From positions 1 to 45,665 of the forward strand of contig NZ_QGSZ01000394.1 of NCBI RefSeq assembly GCF_003857055.1: DNA of 45,665 bases, written 5' to 3'. Positions 22,545 through 31,045 of the stretch are shown here, one piece after another. The notes under the pieces are model-generated. The model was not told where the DNA came from. It saw only the letters and a list, made by a program, of their open reading frames with translations, and ran no database searches. Made by a program: the position numbers and the translations under genes. This DNA comes from Micromonospora inaquosa. Its GTDB lineage: Bacteria > Actinomycetota > Actinomycetes > Mycobacteriales > Micromonosporaceae. Numbering within the stretch: position 1 is the stretch's first letter; every line of letters begins with the position of its first letter.

Positions 22545-23582
22545 ATGTCGTCGCTGCCCACCGAGGAGGATCCCCGGTTGACGCCGGTGCTTCAGGAGGA
22601 CCGGGTGTGCACGGGCGTGACCACAGCGCGCGGGCGGGTGTTCCTGAGCTACCCGTCGGCGGACCGGGCCGGCGTGCAGGTCGTCGAGGCGTTGCCGGAC
22701 GGGCAGCGTGACCCGTACCCCGATGCCGGGTGGAACCGCGTCGACCAGCCGCCGGACGGGGCGTTCGTGCACGTGAACGGCTTGCGCGCCGGCCCGGACG
22801 GCCGGTTGTGGATCGTCGACGCGGGTACGCCCCAGGTCGGCGGCGCACAGGTGCCGGGCGGCGCTCGGCTGATCGCGGTCAACCTGGACGGCGACCACGT
22901 GGAGCAGGTCTACCACCTCGACGAGGCGGTCCACCCGGACAGTTACGTCGACGACGTCCGGTTCAACGGCCGGATGGCGTACCTCAGTGACGCCGGGGCG
23001 GCCGGCCTCATCGTGCTCGACCTCGACTCGGGTCGGTCCCGACGCGTGCTGGACGGGCATCCGAGCACGGCGGGCGGCCCGGTCATCCCCGACGGGCGCA
23101 CGCTGCGTGACCCGGACGGCGCCGAGGTACGCCTGCACGTCGACCAGTTGGAGGTGTCGCCGGACGGTCGCTGGCTCTACTACCAACCGGCCTCCGGCGG
23201 GATGTCCCGGATCGCCACCCGCTGGTTGGACGACCCGTCGATCTCCGCTGACGAGATGGCCCGGCGGGTCGAACGGTGGTGTGACACGCCGAGCACCGGC
23301 GGCACGGCCATCGACGCCACCGGCACCATCTACCTCAGCGACCTGGAACGGCGGCGCGTCCTCGTCCTCGCACCCGACCGCAGCGTGCGTACGCTCGTCG
23401 CCGACCCCCGGCTGGCCTGGGTGGACGCGATGTGGCTCGACGCCGAGGCCCGGCTCTGGATGCCGGCGGCCCAGCTGCACCTGACCGCCGGGCTCAACGG
23501 CGGGCACGCGGCCGTCGACTACCCGGTCCAGATCTACCGGATGCCGGTCGACGCCGGGCCTCCCCCACTGGACCACGCCTGA
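22545..23582 (+). CDS. SMP-30 / major royal jelly-like beta-propeller protein
   Basis: 345 aa beta-propeller. Segments such as VNGLRAGPDGRLWIVDAG, SYVDDVRFNGRMAYLSDAG, LEVSPDGRWLYYQPASG and GTIYLSDLERRRVLVLAPD match the L-dopachrome-tautomerase-related/MRJP family, relatives of gluconolactonase. No signal peptide, so a cytoplasmic lactonase or binding role is possible. ATG 22545 with AGGAG 7 nt upstream. It is divergent from the acyl-CoA dehydrogenase; the 281-bp gap between them has no recognisable element. Confidence 0.8.
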   Translation: MSSLPTEEDPRLTPVLQEDRVCTGVTTARGRVFLSYPSADRAGVQVVEALPDGQRDPYPDAGWNRVDQPPDGAFVHVNGLRAGPDGRLWIVDAGTPQVGGAQVPGGARLIAVNLDGDHVEQVYHLDEAVHPDSYVDDVRFNGRMAYLSDAGAAGLIVLDLDSGRSRRVLDGHPSTAGGPVIPDGRTLRDPDGAEVRLHVDQLEVSPDGRWLYYQPASGGMSRIATRWLDDPSISADEMARRVERWCDTPSTGGTAIDATGTIYLSDLERRRVLVLAPDRSVRTLVADPRLAWVDAMWLDAEARLWMPAAQLHLTAGLNGGHAAVDYPVQIYRMPVDAGPPPLDHA

Positions 23583-23664
23583 GTGGGCACTCCCGCGCCC
23601 GCGGCTTCGCGGCGGTGACCTCCGGCCCCAGGATCCGGAATTCCGGTGGAACGGGTGCGGTCCG

Positions 23665-24282
23665 ATGGTTGAAGATCGCAGGGTGTCCGTTCCCGCCCGT
23701 CAGATCCGTGCTCGTTACTCGGCCGACACGATCACCGTGTACCAGGCGTACCCACCGGAGATCGCGCTTCCGGCGGTGGCCGCCGGTCGCTTCGTGGCCC
23801 CCTTCAAGCGTGAGCGGATGACCTGGATCAAGCCGTCCTTCCTGTGGATGATGTACCGCTGCGGCTGGGCCACCAAGCCCGGGCAGGAGCGCGTGCTCGC
23901 CATCGACATCACCCGGGAGGGCTTCGAGTGGGCGCTGGCGCGAGCCTGCCTGAGTCACTACGACCGGGGCCTGCACGGCGATCGTGCGACGTGGTCACGA
24001 CACCTCAGGACCAGCCCGGTACGGGTGCAGTGGGATCCGGAACGGACACTGCACCTGAACGCGTTGCCGCACCGGTCGTTGCAGGTCGGGCTGGCCGGCG
24101 AAGCCGTCGCCAGGTACGTCGACGACTGGCTGGTCGGCATCACCGACATCACCCCCACCGTCCACCGGGTACGGGACCTGGTGCGGGCGGATGACGTACC
24201 GGCGGCGACAGCTCACCTGCCGGTCGAACGAAGCTATCCACTGCCGACTGAGATCGCGGCCCACCTCGACGCCAGCGGGTGA
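23665..24282 (+). CDS. DUF4291 domain-containing protein
   Basis: 205 aa. The family core is present nearly unchanged: RQIRARYSADTITVYQAY (residues 12-29), FVAPFKRERMTWIKPSF, LWMMYRCGWATKPGQERVL and ITREGFEWAL. DUF4291 proteins occur in bacteria and fungi with no established function; strong conservation of Arg, Lys and Trp suggests an enzyme or nucleic-acid-binding role. ATG 23665 lacks a ribosome site; GTG 23683 is an alternative. Cytoplasmic. Confidence 0.88.
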   Translation: MVEDRRVSVPARQIRARYSADTITVYQAYPPEIALPAVAAGRFVAPFKRERMTWIKPSFLWMMYRCGWATKPGQERVLAIDITREGFEWALARACLSHYDRGLHGDRATWSRHLRTSPVRVQWDPERTLHLNALPHRSLQVGLAGEAVARYVDDWLVGITDITPTVHRVRDLVRADDVPAATAHLPVERSYPLPTEIAAHLDASG

Positions 24283-24394
24283 CGCTTCGCCGTCAACGGC
24301 CCTCGGTCCCATCCCGGCGGAGCCGCAGTTCGTCGGTCTGCATGAGGCGCTGCCGGGCGTGGTCGTGACCCGCCGACCTGTCGCAGGGCTGCCT

Positions 24395-24400
24395 TAGGCT
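24395..24400 (+). promoter_or_regulatory. -10 box TAGGCT, leaderless start for alpha/beta hydrolase
   Basis: TAGGCT, 7 nt, then ATG 24408; no ribosome-binding sequence. Confidence 0.65.
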
Positions 24401-24407
24401 CCCGGCC

Positions 24408-25103
24408 ATGGCTGAATTCGTGTTGGTGGCGGGGGCGTGGCTGGGGTCGTGGGCATGGGACGAGGTGGTGCCACCACTGCGGGCGGCCGGCCACGGCACG
24501 CACCCGCTGACTCTCTCCGGCCTCGCCGACAAGCGGGACGTGCCCGCCGGGCAGCAGACCCACGTGCAGGACATCGTCGACGAGATCGAGGGCCGCGACC
24601 TGCGCGACGTGGTGCTGGTCGGGCACAGCTACGCGGGCATCCCGGTGGGTCAGGCCGCCGAGCGGATCGGCGACCGGTTGAGCCGGGTGATCTTCGTCGA
24701 CTCGGAGGTCCCGGTCGACGGCGGGTCGTTCGCCTCCGGCTGGTGGCAGGGTCAGGCGGCCTTCGAGGCGCAACTCGCCGGCAACGGCGGGCAGTGGGCT
24801 CCGCTCGGTGCGACCGATTTCGACGGTCAGGGTCTCACCGACGAGCAGGTCGCCCGCCTGGTTGACGGCTCCACCCCGCACCCGGGCGCCACGCTGACCG
24901 AGCCGGCGGTGCTCAGCCGACCGCTGGGTGAGCTGCCGGCGACGTACGTCAAGTGCCTGCTCGACGGGCCGGAGCCCAACGACACGGTGGCCAAACTGCT
25001 GACCAGCGACCACTGGCGACTGATCACGATGGACACCGGCCACTGGCCGATGTTCTCGCAGCCCACCGAACTGGCCCGGGTCCTGTTGGCGGAGGCCGCC
25101 TGA
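24408..25103 (+). CDS. Alpha/beta hydrolase
   Basis: 231 aa. The oxyanion region AEFVLVAGAWLGSWAWDEV opens the protein; the nucleophile elbow GHSYAG (about residues 72-77) gives the catalytic Ser, and TGHWPMFSQP near the C-terminus the catalytic His. It most resembles the esterase/salicylate-esterase-like group that includes hydroxynitrile lyases. Cytoplasmic, substrate unknown. It converges on the MFS gene with only 5 bp between stops. Confidence 0.9.
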   Translation: MAEFVLVAGAWLGSWAWDEVVPPLRAAGHGTHPLTLSGLADKRDVPAGQQTHVQDIVDEIEGRDLRDVVLVGHSYAGIPVGQAAERIGDRLSRVIFVDSEVPVDGGSFASGWWQGQAAFEAQLAGNGGQWAPLGATDFDGQGLTDEQVARLVDGSTPHPGATLTEPAVLSRPLGELPATYVKCLLDGPEPNDTVAKLLTSDHWRLITMDTGHWPMFSQPTELARVLLAEAA

Positions 25104-25108
25104 CCGGG

Positions 25109-26365
25109 TCAGGTCGTCGGTTCGTCGAGGGTTCTGATGTGGCGCACGGGTGACGCGAGCAACCACAGCACGGCGAGCACGCCACCGAGGCCGGCGATGA
25201 CCAGGGTGGGCCGCAGCCCGATGGTGGCCCCCAACGCACCACCGACCAGCGCGCCGAGCGGTCGGGTGCCGTAGTTGACGGCGCTGTAGGCACCCGCGCG
25301 GCGCCCTCGCGCGTCGTCGGGTGTCACGGCGGCGAGGAGGGCGTTGAGGTTCACGTCCATCAGCATCACCCCGATGCTGGAGACCAGCTCGATGGCCGCC
25401 AGCATGGCCACCTTCGTCCAGGTGGGTCCGGACACCAACGCGGTCAGCGCCAACGGTGCGGGGAAGAGCACCACGCCGATCATGGCGGTACGGCCCAGGC
25501 CGATGGCGCGCGAGATCCGTGGGGCGAGCGCCGCACCCGCGAAGCCGCCGAGCGCGCCGAGCCCGAAGGCGATGCCGATCGCGCCGGCCGACAGGTCGAG
25601 GTCACGGCTGGCGTAGAGCACCAGCAGCGCGCTGGCGATGAAGGTGAAGAAGTTGACAGTGCTGGTGCAGCCGAGGGCGGCCCGTAGCACCGGGTGCCGC
25701 AGCACCAGCACGAGCCCTTCGCGGACCATGCCGAGAGTGGACGTCCGACGCGGCGGGGGCGGCGGCTCGGTCACCGGGATGCGGCTGAGCAGCAACGCGG
25801 AGCCGAGGAAGGAGACCGCGTCGACGACGATCGCGACCGGCGCGCTGAGCGCCTGGACCAGCCCACCGCCGACGGCCGGGCCGGCGATGAAGGACAGCGA
25901 TCGGCTCATGCTCAGCTTGCTGGTCGCGTCGACGTACGCCGAGCGTGGCACCAGGGCGACGAAGAACGCCTGACGCGCCATGGCGAAGAGCACCGCCCCG
26001 ACGCCGGTGAGCAGCGCCACCAGGTAGAGCTGGGTGAGGGTGATCGCGTCGAACAGGTAGGCCACCGGCAGGCTGAGCAGCACTGCGGCGCGAATCAGGT
26101 CCGCGGCGATCAGGAGTCGCCGCTTGTGGGTGCGCTGGTCCACCCAGGCGCCCAGGAACAGGCCCAGCAGGTTGGGCAGCCAGATCAACGCGGTGAGGAC
26201 GCTGACCTGTATGGGTGTCGCGGTGAGCAGGGTGACGGCGATCAGCGGTAGGGCCAGTTCGCTGACGCGATCGCCGAATTGCGAGATCGTCTCGCTGATC
26301 CAGAAGGTGCGGAACCTCCGGTCGCGGTGCAGGGCCGACGGGGGCGCGGTGGCGGTGGCGGTCAC
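25109..26365 (-). CDS. MFS transporter (drug-efflux-like)
   Basis: 418 aa with about 12 membrane helices. FRTFWISETISQFGDRVSELALPL at the start and the loop DQRTHKRRLLIAADLIRA are typical of the MFS_3 (EntS/macrolide-efflux-like) group. GTG 26365 overlaps the regulator stop as GTGA, so it is the second gene of an ArsR-regulated operon. Likely exports a hydrophobic compound sensed through the regulator; actual substrate unknown. Confidence 0.92.
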   Translation of the reverse strand: MTATATAPPSALHRDRRFRTFWISETISQFGDRVSELALPLIAVTLLTATPIQVSVLTALIWLPNLLGLFLGAWVDQRTHKRRLLIAADLIRAAVLLSLPVAYLFDAITLTQLYLVALLTGVGAVLFAMARQAFFVALVPRSAYVDATSKLSMSRSLSFIAGPAVGGGLVQALSAPVAIVVDAVSFLGSALLLSRIPVTEPPPPPRRTSTLGMVREGLVLVLRHPVLRAALGCTSTVNFFTFIASALLVLYASRDLDLSAGAIGIAFGLGALGGFAGAALAPRISRAIGLGRTAMIGVVLFPAPLALTALVSGPTWTKVAMLAAIELVSSIGVMLMDVNLNALLAAVTPDDARGRRAGAYSAVNYGTRPLGALVGGALGATIGLRPTLVIAGLGGVLAVLWLLASPVRHIRTLDEPTT

Positions 26366-26958
26366 GACGTGGCCGGGTCGTCGCCGGGCTCGGGCAGCAG
26401 GTAGCGCAGCATCCGGACGATCCGCGCGTCGGGCGGCGACGCGTCGTCGTCCTTGCGCCGCACGTACGGAGCGAGTAGTTCCTCGATGGCGGCCTCCAGC
26501 TGTTGCAGCTCTTCGGGGGTGGCGACGAACCGGGTGTCGGACACCCCGGCCACCCCGCGCCACTGCGCGTCCAGCCGGGGTTCGTCGTGCAGCAGCCACT
26601 GCTGCGGCGCCTCGGCGGCGCGGGCGAACATCTCGCCGCGCAGTTGACGGCCGGCGGCCTGCCCCTCGGCGTCGTCGGGCAACTCGAAGCGGAAGCCCCG
26701 GGCTGCCGCCTGCCACCAGCGCTCACGCTTGCTGGCGGTGCCCTCGGCGTCGATGACCAGGCCGAACGTGGCGAGGTGTCGCAGGTGCCAGCTGACCACC
26801 GACGGGGTCGCGCCGACGTGCGGGGAGAGCCCGGTGGCGGTGGCCGGGCCGTGCCGCTGGAGGCGGTCGAGGATGGCCAACCGGACCGGGTGGGCCAGCG
26901 CCCGGAGCGCCTGCGGCTCGGTGATCTCGAAATCCCCGTACGGATTCTTGAGAGGCAT
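26362..26958 (-). CDS. ArsR-type winged-helix regulator
   Basis: 198 aa. Winged helix from ITEPQALRALAHPVRLAILDRL (about residues 10-31) through SVVSWHLRHLATFGLV, then an extended helical C-terminus (ERWWQAAARGFRF, EELQQLEAAIEELLAPYV) of the type often paired with MFS exporters. No metal-binding cysteine motif is present, so it is more likely a small-molecule sensor. ATG 26958 is supported by TACTTT ending 6 nt upstream (leaderless); a further upstream start would precede this promoter. The start codon lies within a dyad that probably serves as its own operator. Confidence 0.9.
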   Translation of the reverse strand: MPLKNPYGDFEITEPQALRALAHPVRLAILDRLQRHGPATATGLSPHVGATPSVVSWHLRHLATFGLVIDAEGTASKRERWWQAAARGFRFELPDDAEGQAAGRQLRGEMFARAAEAPQQWLLHDEPRLDAQWRGVAGVSDTRFVATPEELQQLEAAIEELLAPYVRRKDDDASPPDARIVRMLRYLLPEPGDDPATS

Positions 26959-26978
26959 GTTTCGAAAGTAGTCTCTCA
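26949..26978. promoter_or_regulatory. ArsR operator overlapping leaderless promoter
   Basis: TGAGAG-N5-TTTCGAAA-N5-CTCTCA is symmetrical around 26963.5. It covers the -10 box TACTTT (26965-26970, minus strand) and the start codon of the regulator gene, so binding would block both polymerase and ribosome. Assignment to the regulator is inferred from position. Confidence 0.65.
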
Positions 26979-27022
26979 GATCAGGTCGGGGCAACCCCCG
27001 AGCCGCGGCGGCGGACCGCCGA

Positions 27023-28603
27023 TCAGGCGATGCCCAACCGCGCCAGCGGCTCCACCAACTCCCGCTCCTCGTAGCTGAGGTGCGACAGGAGGGCGTCGGT
27101 CAACAGGTCCACCGCGGCTCGCAGCTCGGCGAGGCCGTCCGGCGACCCGACGTACGCGACCAGGGCCCGATCGACACCCTCCAGCACGTCGTGGATGACG
27201 TGATGCTCCTGCTCCAACCGGTCGACCACCGGGCCGAGCCGAGGGTCCTGCGCCCGCAGCCGGGGGAAGAACGACTGGTCCTCGATGGTGTGGTGGGTGG
27301 TGACGATGCGGCAGTACGACTCGCAGTAGACGCCCAGCGTCCACCGGTTCTGCCGCATGGTCATCGTGTTGATGTGGGAGCGGGCCGCGCCGGCGTCGAT
27401 CTCCCCGGCGGCCACCTGATCGATCAGATCGTGAATCTGGGCCAGCTCGGCGCGCAGACCGTCGTGGATCTGCACGAGGTGCGCACCGGTCGCCTGCTCC
27501 TGCGGGGTGTAGGTGCGCTCCGGGTCGGGTGTGGGCCCGCTCGGCCGGGTCGACTCGTCCCACACCTGCTGCTCGCTTCGCCGTACGCCGTCGTCGGGGG
27601 TCGGCACCACGGCGAAGGCACCGCCGGTCGCGGTGGCGCGGCTCGCCCGCACCGGCGCCGCAACGACCGCCGCCGGCTCCGGCTGTGCCGGCGTACGCGT
27701 CGGGGCCGCACCCTGGTCACGTTCGGCCGCGACCAGCTCGCGGACGGCGGGGGCCACCTCGCCGGCGAACCGGCGCAGGTCGTCGGGGTCGTCGCTGGCG
27801 AGGATGAAGGTGCCGACGCCGTCGCCCAGTGCCAGCTCGGCCAGTTCCTCGGCCCACTGCTCGGCGGGTCCGTTCAGGGGGCCGCGCCCGACGGTCGAGA
27901 ACTGCCCGGCGATGTTGAGCAGCCGACGCACGTCCCGCGGGGACCGGCCGGCCTCCTGCGCGGCGTCGTCGATGATCGTGTTGCCCTTGGCCAGGTCACC
28001 GGGCTGGAGGTAGCCCAGCGTGGGCAGCCAGCCGTCGGCCCGACGGCCGGTGAGCTGGAGCATCCGGGGCTTGTACGCGCCCAGCCAGATCGGCACCGGG
28101 TGGGCCGGAGCGGGCCCCCGCTTGGCGCCCACCACCCGGTAGAACTCGCCGTCGACCCGCACGCCGCCGCGCGTCTCGACGTCCCAGAACTGACGGATGA
28201 CCTCGATGGCCTCCTCCAGCGCCCGCACGCCCTGGCCGGGGGTCAACCGCCGGCCGCCCATCGCCTCGATGGCATCCCAGAAGGCCCCCGCCCCGAGGCC
28301 GAGGCTGACCCGGCCACCGGTGAGCAGGTCCAGGCTGGCCACACTGCGGGCGAGCACGGCCGGCGGGCGCAGTGGCAGGTTCGTCACGTTCGCCGCGACG
28401 TGCACCCGACTGGTGCGGGCCGCGACGAAGTTCAGCAGCGTCCAGGTGTCGAGGAACGCCGGCTGGTACGGGTGATCCTGGAAGGTGACCAGGTCCAGCC
28501 CGATCTGCTCGGCCAGGATGGCGACGCCGACCGTACGGTCCGGATTGCCAGCGCTGGGCGTTACGAAGGATCCGAAGACCAGGTCGTGGCCGTAGTCGCT
28601 CAT
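27023..28603 (-). CDS. LLM-class flavin oxidoreductase fused to a hemerythrin-like domain
   Basis: 526 aa, two domains. Residues 1-~310 are a luciferase-like monooxygenase barrel (MSDYGHDLVFGSFVTPSAG, LDLLTGGRVSLGLGAGAFW, PIWLGAYKPRMLQLTGRRADGW), probably F420- or FMN-dependent. After a ~90-residue Pro/Ala/Thr-rich linker, the last ~125 residues are a helical hemerythrin-like domain with diiron ligands: IHDGL, HHTIED, EHHVIH and HLSYEE (H, HxxxE, HxxxH, HxxxxE). ATG 28603 has GGAGG 7 nt upstream. The iron domain may bind or sense O2 for the flavin domain. It is divergent from a MarR regulator. Confidence 0.92.
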   Translation of the reverse strand: MSDYGHDLVFGSFVTPSAGNPDRTVGVAILAEQIGLDLVTFQDHPYQPAFLDTWTLLNFVAARTSRVHVAANVTNLPLRPPAVLARSVASLDLLTGGRVSLGLGAGAFWDAIEAMGGRRLTPGQGVRALEEAIEVIRQFWDVETRGGVRVDGEFYRVVGAKRGPAPAHPVPIWLGAYKPRMLQLTGRRADGWLPTLGYLQPGDLAKGNTIIDDAAQEAGRSPRDVRRLLNIAGQFSTVGRGPLNGPAEQWAEELAELALGDGVGTFILASDDPDDLRRFAGEVAPAVRELVAAERDQGAAPTRTPAQPEPAAVVAAPVRASRATATGGAFAVVPTPDDGVRRSEQQVWDESTRPSGPTPDPERTYTPQEQATGAHLVQIHDGLRAELAQIHDLIDQVAAGEIDAGAARSHINTMTMRQNRWTLGVYCESYCRIVTTHHTIEDQSFFPRLRAQDPRLGPVVDRLEQEHHVIHDVLEGVDRALVAYVGSPDGLAELRAAVDLLTDALLSHLSYEERELVEPLARLGIA

Positions 28604-28649
28604 CTGCGAGCCTCCCGATTCGCCGACGCCTCCAGTGATGCGTCGTGAC

Positions 28650-28661
28650 CATAACCTTATG
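28650..28661. promoter_or_regulatory. Possible MarR operator CATAA-CC-TTATG
   Basis: A 5-2-5 inverted repeat in the 113-bp gap between the divergent LLM-hemerythrin and marR genes. On the minus strand it overlaps a TAAGGT -10-like box for the LLM gene. Regulator assignment is by proximity only. Confidence 0.4.
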
Positions 28662-28704
28662 CCACACAGAACATCTGCTGTCGGCAAGGTCTGGGTCACT
28701 GGGG

Positions 28705-28710
28705 TATTGT
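28705..28710 (+). promoter_or_regulatory. -10 box TATTGT, leaderless start for marR
   Basis: TATTGT, 6 nt, then ATG 28717; no ribosome site (CGGGGG only). Confidence 0.55.
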
Positions 28711-28716
28711 CGGGGG

Positions 28717-29313
28717 ATGACGGGTGCCACTCACCGGCCGGACCGGCCCGATCCGCTCGAGGACGACCTGGGCTGGATGCTCGGGATCGTCTTCCGCGGC
28801 TACGTCCGGGCGGCCGAGCACGCGCTCACCGATTTCCCCGGTGGCCCTCGCGGCTACCAGCTCCTCACCGCGGCGATCAACGGGCCGGCCCGAAACCAGG
28901 GCGCGATCGCCGAGGAGATCGGCATCGACCGCACCGTCCTCACGTACCTGATCGATGACCTGGAGCGGCCCGGCTTCGTTGCCCGTCGCGCGGACCCGGC
29001 CGACCGGCGCAACCGGCTGGTCGAGGTCACCGACGCCGGCCGGGCAGCCTGGGAGCAGCGGCGATCGGCGCTGCGGCAGGTCGAGTCGCATCTGCTGGGG
29101 GCGCTCACGCCGACCGAGTCGGCGACGCTGCGGTCACTGCTGCAGAAGGTCGCCTGCTCGGCCCAGGCGGCGGACCCGCTACGTGACCTCTGTGAGGTGG
29201 TGACCCAGGTGCACGCCGAGCCGGCGGCACCCGCTGCCCCCCGGACCGGTCCTGCGGCGGCGCGAGGCGGCCGAGCCGCCTCCCCCCGAGCCCGCCGCCG
29301 CAGCACCGACTGA
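28717..29313 (+). CDS. MarR-family transcriptional regulator
   Basis: 198 aa. Winged helix with PGGPRGYQLLTAAINGPARN, AIAEEIGIDRTVLTYLIDDL and a wing RRADPADRRNRLVEVT (DxRxR core) is classic MarR. The last ~30 residues are a basic, Ala/Pro-rich tail unlike most MarR proteins. It likely represses the divergent flavin oxidoreductase-hemerythrin gene and responds to a small aromatic or redox signal (inference). Confidence 0.92.
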   Translation: MTGATHRPDRPDPLEDDLGWMLGIVFRGYVRAAEHALTDFPGGPRGYQLLTAAINGPARNQGAIAEEIGIDRTVLTYLIDDLERPGFVARRADPADRRNRLVEVTDAGRAAWEQRRSALRQVESHLLGALTPTESATLRSLLQKVACSAQAADPLRDLCEVVTQVHAEPAAPAAPRTGPAAARGGRAASPRARRRSTD

Positions 29314-29328
29314 CCCACTGATACGGCC

Positions 29329-29379
29329 GGCCTGCCCGGCACCACCCGACGTCGTCCGTCGAGCAGTACCGGGCAGGCC
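29329..29379. terminator. Bidirectional hairpin between convergent marR and PHP genes
   Basis: GGCCTGCCCGGCAC (29329-29342) and GTACCGGGCAGGCC (29366-29379) pair over 14 bp with one mismatch around a 23-base loop. It is centred in the 89-bp gap between two convergent genes. Confidence 0.7.
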
Positions 29380-29402
29380 CGCGATGTGGCTACCGCGCTC
29401 GG

Positions 29403-30914
29403 TCAGCGCACGTGCACGAACACCGGGTTCGAGTAGAACCACAGGTCGTCCCACGGGCTCTCCAGCCCGTCGGCGAGCGGCTCGGTCTCGTCCGTGCTGG
29501 TGCCACGCACCCGCGCGTAGGTGTCAGCCTCGACATTGCGCAGGGTGTGCCGGATGACGTAGTCCTCGCCCTGACGACGCCAGTCACGCGGGCCGAACCG
29601 GGCCACCACCTTGGTGGTGGGATTGGTGTCGGCGTCCAGGCTGGCGCTCGGGCCGGTGATCTGGCCGACGATCAGATCGACCCGGCGCACCTCGGGACGC
29701 TCGCCGTTTCCGTTCACACCGTTCAACGGACGGAACTTGATCTCGATCTCGACATCGGTACGGTTGCGGCGGCTGACCGTGATGGTCTCCCCCACCTCGG
29801 CGGTCTTTCCCTGAGAGGTGGCGGTGACGTCGAGGCTGCGGATCAGGTCACCGGTGGTGACCCAGATCCGGCCGTTACGCAGGCCGTCCATGATGTCGCC
29901 GTAGTCCTGGCGGGCGTGCACGTAGGTCTTGCTGTACTCGCCCGGCCAGAAGTCGGACCCACCGCGGCTCCAGTGCACGTGCGAGTCCGAGGTCGCGGTG
30001 ATCCACCAGCGCCGGCCCTCGCCGAGCAGTGAGTCCCACAGGCCACCAACCCGGGCGGTCATCTGGTCGAAGCCACCGTAGGTGGGGTGGTTGCCGTACC
30101 CGCCCCGCGCACCGCCGTTGAGCGGGCCGGCCTGGTGACCGGGCGCGCCCTCGAAGCCGATGTAGACGTCCGGCGCGGCGTTGTTGCCGTTGCGGAACTC
30201 GCGCGGGGTGTCCTGGCCGTACACGCCGAGCCCGGGGGCCGAGCGGGACGCGTGGTGGGCGATCACCAGCGGCTTGTGCGGCATGCCCCGGGCGACCTTG
30301 AGGAACTCCACCATCCTGGCCTCGGTGTCGCGGGCCGGGTCGGTGGGGAACGCGTCGTACTTGGCGAACCGGCTCTCCAGCTCGAAGAGCTGCTTCGCCT
30401 CGTCGTCGTGGCGCGGGATCATCAGCGTGTGGTGGTCCAGCGAGGGCGCATCGAACTCCATACCCCAGAACTGGAGCACCTCGGGGACCAGCTTGCGGGA
30501 TCGCAGCAGGTCGGGGTACGCCTGCTCGATGTTCACCTTCGAATGCGTCGGCCCACCATGGTCGGTGCACATCGCCCAGGTCAGGCCGAAGTTCTTCGCC
30601 ATGATGGCGTTGGTGACGATCGGGTAGACCGCGTCGGCGCCCTTGTGGAAGACGATTGGGGACTTCGTCGTGTCGAACTCGCCGCTGTACTCGGAGTGGA
30701 TGTGATGGTCGCCCGCGCGCCACACCCGGTTCTTGGAGTTACCCCGGTCGGGCTTGTCGTGCTCATCCGGCCGACGGTCCTCGTCGGCCCACGCCGCTCC
30801 CGCACCGACCAGTGGGCTGGCCGCGGCCAACGTCGCGCCGACGCCCGCGTACTTGACCAGCTTGCGCCGGGACAGCTGCGGGTGCTCGGTCTCTTCAGGA
30901 TGCTTGTCTGACAC
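29403..30914 (-). CDS. CehA/McbA-type PHP-domain metallohydrolase, Tat-exported
   Basis: 503 aa. The N-terminus LSRRKLVKYAGVGATLAAA (about residues 14-32) followed by GAGAAWADE is a twin-arginine signal peptide, so the enzyme is exported folded. The mature protein has PHP metal motifs: DHHIHSEYSGEF, MCTDHGGP, FWGMEFDAP, LVIAHHAS and TSDSHVHW, matching the CehA/McbA family whose founder hydrolyses the carbamate carbaryl. Phosphoesterase, amidase or ester substrates are possible. GTG 30914 with AGAGG 7 nt upstream. No partner gene is linked. Confidence 0.88.
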   Translation of the reverse strand: MSDKHPEETEHPQLSRRKLVKYAGVGATLAAASPLVGAGAAWADEDRRPDEHDKPDRGNSKNRVWRAGDHHIHSEYSGEFDTTKSPIVFHKGADAVYPIVTNAIMAKNFGLTWAMCTDHGGPTHSKVNIEQAYPDLLRSRKLVPEVLQFWGMEFDAPSLDHHTLMIPRHDDEAKQLFELESRFAKYDAFPTDPARDTEARMVEFLKVARGMPHKPLVIAHHASRSAPGLGVYGQDTPREFRNGNNAAPDVYIGFEGAPGHQAGPLNGGARGGYGNHPTYGGFDQMTARVGGLWDSLLGEGRRWWITATSDSHVHWSRGGSDFWPGEYSKTYVHARQDYGDIMDGLRNGRIWVTTGDLIRSLDVTATSQGKTAEVGETITVSRRNRTDVEIEIKFRPLNGVNGNGERPEVRRVDLIVGQITGPSASLDADTNPTTKVVARFGPRDWRRQGEDYVIRHTLRNVEADTYARVRGTSTDETEPLADGLESPWDDLWFYSNPVFVHVR

Positions 30915-31045
30915 GTGGAAGCCTCTCCTCGATCAAGCGAATGCTCGTTCGATCAAGGAGCCTCGAAGAGGCCGGTGAACGCCCGACGTACGCAGCGGGT
31001 GCACACGATGAACACCCTGGGGGTGCCGGGCGGGCAGCGGCCCGG

